From positions 2,480,001-2,544,000 of the forward strand of contig CBDHHE010000001.1 in assembly GCA_965263335.1 (NCBI GenBank): a DNA stretch of 64,000 nt, read 5' to 3'. The position numbers were made by a program, and so were the translations under genes. The notes below the pieces were generated by a model. That model searched no databases. It saw only the letters and a list, made by a program, of their open reading frames with translations, and was not told where the DNA came from. Every line of letters begins with the position of its first letter. Position 1 is the first letter of the stretch. This DNA comes from Thermohalobaculum sp965263335 (lineage in GTDB: Bacteria; Pseudomonadota; Alphaproteobacteria; Rhodobacterales; Rhodobacteraceae). This document shows positions 61,582-64,000 of this stretch, one piece after another.

Positions 61582-62751
61582 TCAGGCGACCATCCGACCC
61601 GGATTCAGTATACCCGCCGGATCGAACTTGGCACGCAGATCGGCGGAAAGTCTGGCAATCGGCACGGGCTGCGGATGGAAGACATCCACCGCTGCACGAA
61701 CAGTTTCGGGCGCGCGCACGAGCGTGGCGTGGCCGCCGAATTTGGCAAGGGCGGTGCGCAGAACATCTGCGTGCGCCGTGGCGTTTTCCGGCAGCCGGGT
61801 CCAGATCAGTCCCCCCGCCCAGTCGAGCGCCACCTCGCCGCCAAGTTCCGCCTCGATCACCTCCACCACCGATGGCGCGTCGCCCGGTTTGACGGAAAGC
61901 CGCCAGATCGGGCGGTCATCATCGGCGAACGGCTCGACATTGCGCAGACGCCGCCAGAACGTGTCGTGCTCGGCACCTTCGGCGACCCGCTGGGCGATGT
62001 CGGGGAAAAGCGCACCGAGCCGCGAGAGGCGGTAGTCCACCTGCCCGGCCAGTCCCTCGACGCGCAGCAGCGTCGACGAGAGATCGCCCCCTGGCAAATG
62101 CGCCGCACCCGTGACGTCATAGGGCGCGCCCATCGCCCGGCTCATGGCCGACACCGCCTCAGCCGCATCCAGCCCCTCGAGGACCAGCGTTGCCTCCCGC
62201 TCGGCGGCCGGCAGCACCTTGAACGCCACCTCGGTGAGAACGCCCAACGTTCCCCACGAGCCGCACATCAGCTTCACGAGGTCATAGCCGGTGACGTTCT
62301 TCATCACCCGGCCGCCGTTCTTCAGAACATTCCCCGAGCCGTCAACGAAGCGCACGCCGATCAGGCTGTCACGGCAGGCGCCGGCCTGAATCCGCCGTGG
62401 TCCCGAGACGTTGCAGGCGACGACCGCGCCGATCGTGGGCTCACCCGACGTGCGCAGGATCGTGCGATGATCCATTGGCTCGAACGCAAGACGCTGCCCT
62501 TCAGCGGCGAGAGCGGCTTCGACCTCGGCCAGCGATGTGCCCGCTTTCGCGATGATCGTGAGCGCGCCGGGTTCGTAGAGGCTGATCCCGCTCAACCCCC
62601 GGGTGGAGAGCGTCTTTGCTGCCTGGACCGGGCGCCCCAACGGACGCCGGGTTCCACCGCCGGCGATCTCGAGCGGGGTGCGGGCTGCTGCGGCATCGGC
62701 AATTGCCGCGGCCAGTTCGTTTTCATCGGACGGGATCAGAGCATCTGTCAT
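61582..62751 (-). CDS. glcE: glycolate oxidase FAD-binding subunit
   Basis: A 389-aa GlcE with an FAD_binding_4 domain (TPLEIAGGGTRRPLGRPVQA, then LSTRGLSGISLYEPGALTI and GEPTIGAVVACNVSGPRR). The C-terminus ends FDPAGILNPGRMVA, the FAD-linked oxidase tail. No glcD lies upstream; the next gene is a metallopeptidase-like protein. Confidence 0.93.
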   Translation of the reverse strand: MTDALIPSDENELAAAIADAAAARTPLEIAGGGTRRPLGRPVQAAKTLSTRGLSGISLYEPGALTIIAKAGTSLAEVEAALAAEGQRLAFEPMDHRTILRTSGEPTIGAVVACNVSGPRRIQAGACRDSLIGVRFVDGSGNVLKNGGRVMKNVTGYDLVKLMCGSWGTLGVLTEVAFKVLPAAEREATLVLEGLDAAEAVSAMSRAMGAPYDVTGAAHLPGGDLSSTLLRVEGLAGQVDYRLSRLGALFPDIAQRVAEGAEHDTFWRRLRNVEPFADDDRPIWRLSVKPGDAPSVVEVIEAELGGEVALDWAGGLIWTRLPENATAHADVLRTALAKFGGHATLVRAPETVRAAVDVFHPQPVPIARLSADLRAKFDPAGILNPGRMVA

Positions 62752-62776
62752 CCCGCCTGTCTAATGTGCTCTGTCG

Positions 62777-63682
62777 CTAACCACCAGCACCTGCGAACGG
62801 ATTCATCGGCAGAAGCTCGAGTCGGGTCGGATTCATGCGGTCTGCCAGCCGGCGCGGGATGAACTGTCCCGTCCGGTCACTGCCTCTCGCGTTCAGGTTG
62901 GTGTCGTCGATGGCATCGCTGTGCGACAGGCCGAGGTGGTGGGTGATCTCATGGGCAAAGGTCTCCGCATCATCGTCGACCCGGTCCTCCATGATCATGT
63001 CATTGCCGCCGCGCTCGGCCGAGGCTTCGGTGTCGCGACCATCGCCCAGTCTGCGCTCATAGCGGCGCACGAAGAACACGTTGAGATCGGCGGTCGAATC
63101 GCCCAGGCCCTTGAGGTAGGAGAATTCTCGCAGGCGTTGGTTGCCCCCGCGATAGCCGCGACGCTCGATCACGTACCGTCCCAGATTGCGGGCGGTCCGC
63201 AGCCAGCGGGTCGAACGCCGCACCACACAGACATTGGTCTGCGGCATCAGGATCGCGTTCACCCTGCGCAACAGCCCGTCGAGATCAGTCGGGCGGCGAC
63301 GCGTGATCTGCTGGTTGCCATCGGTGACATAGTGGAAGGCCGCTTGGACGTCGCGCCGGGTCTTGACCGCAATCTGCAGCCTGCGCGGTGCGGGGTTGTC
63401 CTCCATGAACGACAGATCGTCAAAGTACTCGATTGCACCGAGACCGGGGCGCGTGCCACGGATCTCGATGGTGCGCCTGTCGCCGTCGCCATGTTCCGTG
63501 ATGTCAAATCCCGCCTGCGCCTCGAGCCCGAGGCTGTTGGGACGCGTGCGGATCATATTGAAACCGCGGGCCCCGTCGACAATGACGTGCTTGACCCCAT
63601 GCATCGGCACCATCACCCAGGCAGGCCGCTCCGTCGTGTCGAGGCCCCAGTTCTGCCGGTTCATGCTGAATCGAATGGCCAT
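62777..63682 (-). CDS. protein with metzincin-type zinc motif
   Basis: A 301-aa protein whose C-terminal part has FAHEITHHLGLSHSD, the HExxHxxGxxH zinc motif of metzincins. No signal peptide is seen: it starts MAIRFSMNRQNWGLDTTERP. The upstream region (residues about 90-200) has basic Arg-rich segments (TRRRPTDLDGLLRRVN). It resembles predicted secreted or phage-like peptidases, but I recognise no named family. The region before it holds a hairpin, and a paralog lies upstream. Confidence 0.75.
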   Translation of the reverse strand: MAIRFSMNRQNWGLDTTERPAWVMVPMHGVKHVIVDGARGFNMIRTRPNSLGLEAQAGFDITEHGDGDRRTIEIRGTRPGLGAIEYFDDLSFMEDNPAPRRLQIAVKTRRDVQAAFHYVTDGNQQITRRRPTDLDGLLRRVNAILMPQTNVCVVRRSTRWLRTARNLGRYVIERRGYRGGNQRLREFSYLKGLGDSTADLNVFFVRRYERRLGDGRDTEASAERGGNDMIMEDRVDDDAETFAHEITHHLGLSHSDAIDDTNLNARGSDRTGQFIPRRLADRMNPTRLELLPMNPFAGAGG

Positions 63683-63690
63683 CCGAATCA

Positions 63691-63721
63691 CCCCCGCTGA
63701 AATCACTGTTTCAATCGGGGG
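63691..63721. other. inverted repeat between the two metzincin-motif genes
   Basis: CCCCCG and CGGGGG (63691-63696 and 63716-63721) flank TGAAA / TTTCA, forming a possible stem-loop with a short interior bulge. In the minus-strand transcript it lies just before ATG 63682 and could touch the ribosome binding site (GGGGGTGAT), or act as a weak terminator for the upstream copy. No T-tract. Confidence 0.4.
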
Positions 63722-63780
63722 AGTCTGCGGGCGGCATGATGCCGGCGTCTGTAGCGCCCGCTACACGCACCGGACCCGGA

Positions 63781-64000
63781 TCACGGGCCGAATATCTGAT
63801 CCGTCCGGTTGATCCGATCAGCGTGGCGACGTGGAATCCATTTCCCCGTCTGTCCCGGAGCTATCAGCTCGGCCTGGCTTTCAACATCGTCGGGATGGTC
63901 GAGCCCAAGATGGTGCAGGATTTCGTGAGCGAACACCTCGGCATCGCCAAAGGTTTGATCTTCCATCAGCATGTTGTTGCCGTTCAACCCTGCCCATGCC
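63781..64000 (-). CDS. metzincin-motif paralog, 5' end outside the window
   Basis: An open minus-strand frame enters from the right edge and ends at TGA 63781. The visible 72 residues contain VFAHEILHHLGLDHPDD, the same HExxHxxGxxH motif as the next gene, then GKWIPRRHADRINRT, matching that protein's GQFIPRRLADRMNPT. So these are tandem duplicates. The N-terminus is cut. Confidence 0.75.
   Translation of the reverse strand, partial: AWAGLNGNNMLMEDQTFGDAEVFAHEILHHLGLDHPDDVESQAELIAPGQTGKWIPRRHADRINRTDQIFGP

Noticed and set aside
1..64000. CRISPR array, rRNA genes, prophage or integrase
   Set aside because: No regularly spaced repeats, rRNA-like sequence, integrase or phage structural genes were seen on either strand.

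Overview
This 64 kb window is a GC-rich segment of an alphaproteobacterial chromosome. The assignment rests on gene families and gene order: bamE / DUF177 / rpmF-plsX-fabH-ihfA-merR, the scpB-scpA-nagZ-SPOR-argS-dgt-erpA block, the DUF1467-methylmalonyl-CoA epimerase pair, DUF1127 and DUF2927 proteins, a phasin and a double-length dCTP deaminase. The sequence does not let me name an order or genus with confidence.

Layout. 0-8 kb: small housekeeping genes (GNAT acetyltransferase, nitroreductase, EI24 membrane protein, epimerase), dnaE and an agmatinase-family hydrolase. 8-22 kb is the most accessory-looking part: a CoxE-type VWA protein, two equal-length DUF2927 lipoprotein paralogs, a giant TIR / dead-cyclase / STAND-ATPase / TPR protein, a beta-hydroxyacid dehydrogenase, a second cyclase protein with a DprA/SLOG-like segment, a 58-aa membrane protein, a GNAT, a PhnZ-type HD oxygenase and a radical SAM protein. 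22-25 kb: cytochrome P450, MFS transporter and a BamE-like lipoprotein. 25-31 kb: the ribosomal-protein/fatty-acid block, IHF-alpha, a MerR regulator, tRNA-Pro(GGG) with its terminator, dCTP deaminase and a VOC protein. 31-32 kb: a decayed IS630 element inserted exactly in a CTAG that held the stop codons of two convergent genes. 32-41 kb: Nudix, ScpB/ScpA, NagZ, SPOR protein, ArgS, Dgt, ErpA, an HExxH protein, exonuclease III and a phasin.

41-54 kb is a metabolic island. It carries the full nickel-pincer nucleotide pathway (larC-larE-larB, co-translated with a divergent LarA-like protein), a second LarA homolog with all key residues, an enolase-superfamily sugar-acid dehydratase/racemase, a split UxaA/SuyAB-type dehydratase with a cupin gene between its subunits, three Fe(II)/2-oxoglutarate oxygenases and a divergent HutC-type GntR regulator. 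The regulator sits beside an operator made of a perfect 16-bp palindrome plus a third half-site. The likely theme is uptake-independent catabolism or stereochemical inversion of 2-hydroxy acids or sugar acids; the substrate cannot be read from sequence.

54-64 kb: a pyruvate dehydrogenase operon of the homodimeric-E1 type (aceE-aceF-lpdA, with a lipoyl domain fused to E3), glycolate oxidase subunits GlcF and GlcE without an adjacent glcD, and two tandem metzincin-motif proteins, the second cut by the window edge.

Most interesting: (i) the TIR-STAND protein with both cyclase metal aspartates replaced by serine, close to a cyclase carrying a DprA/SLOG-like motif; (ii) the nickel-pincer/sugar-acid island with two different LarA-type proteins; (iii) the IS630 insertion that preserves both flanking stop codons. 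All functional readings come from motif recognition by eye; no database search was run.
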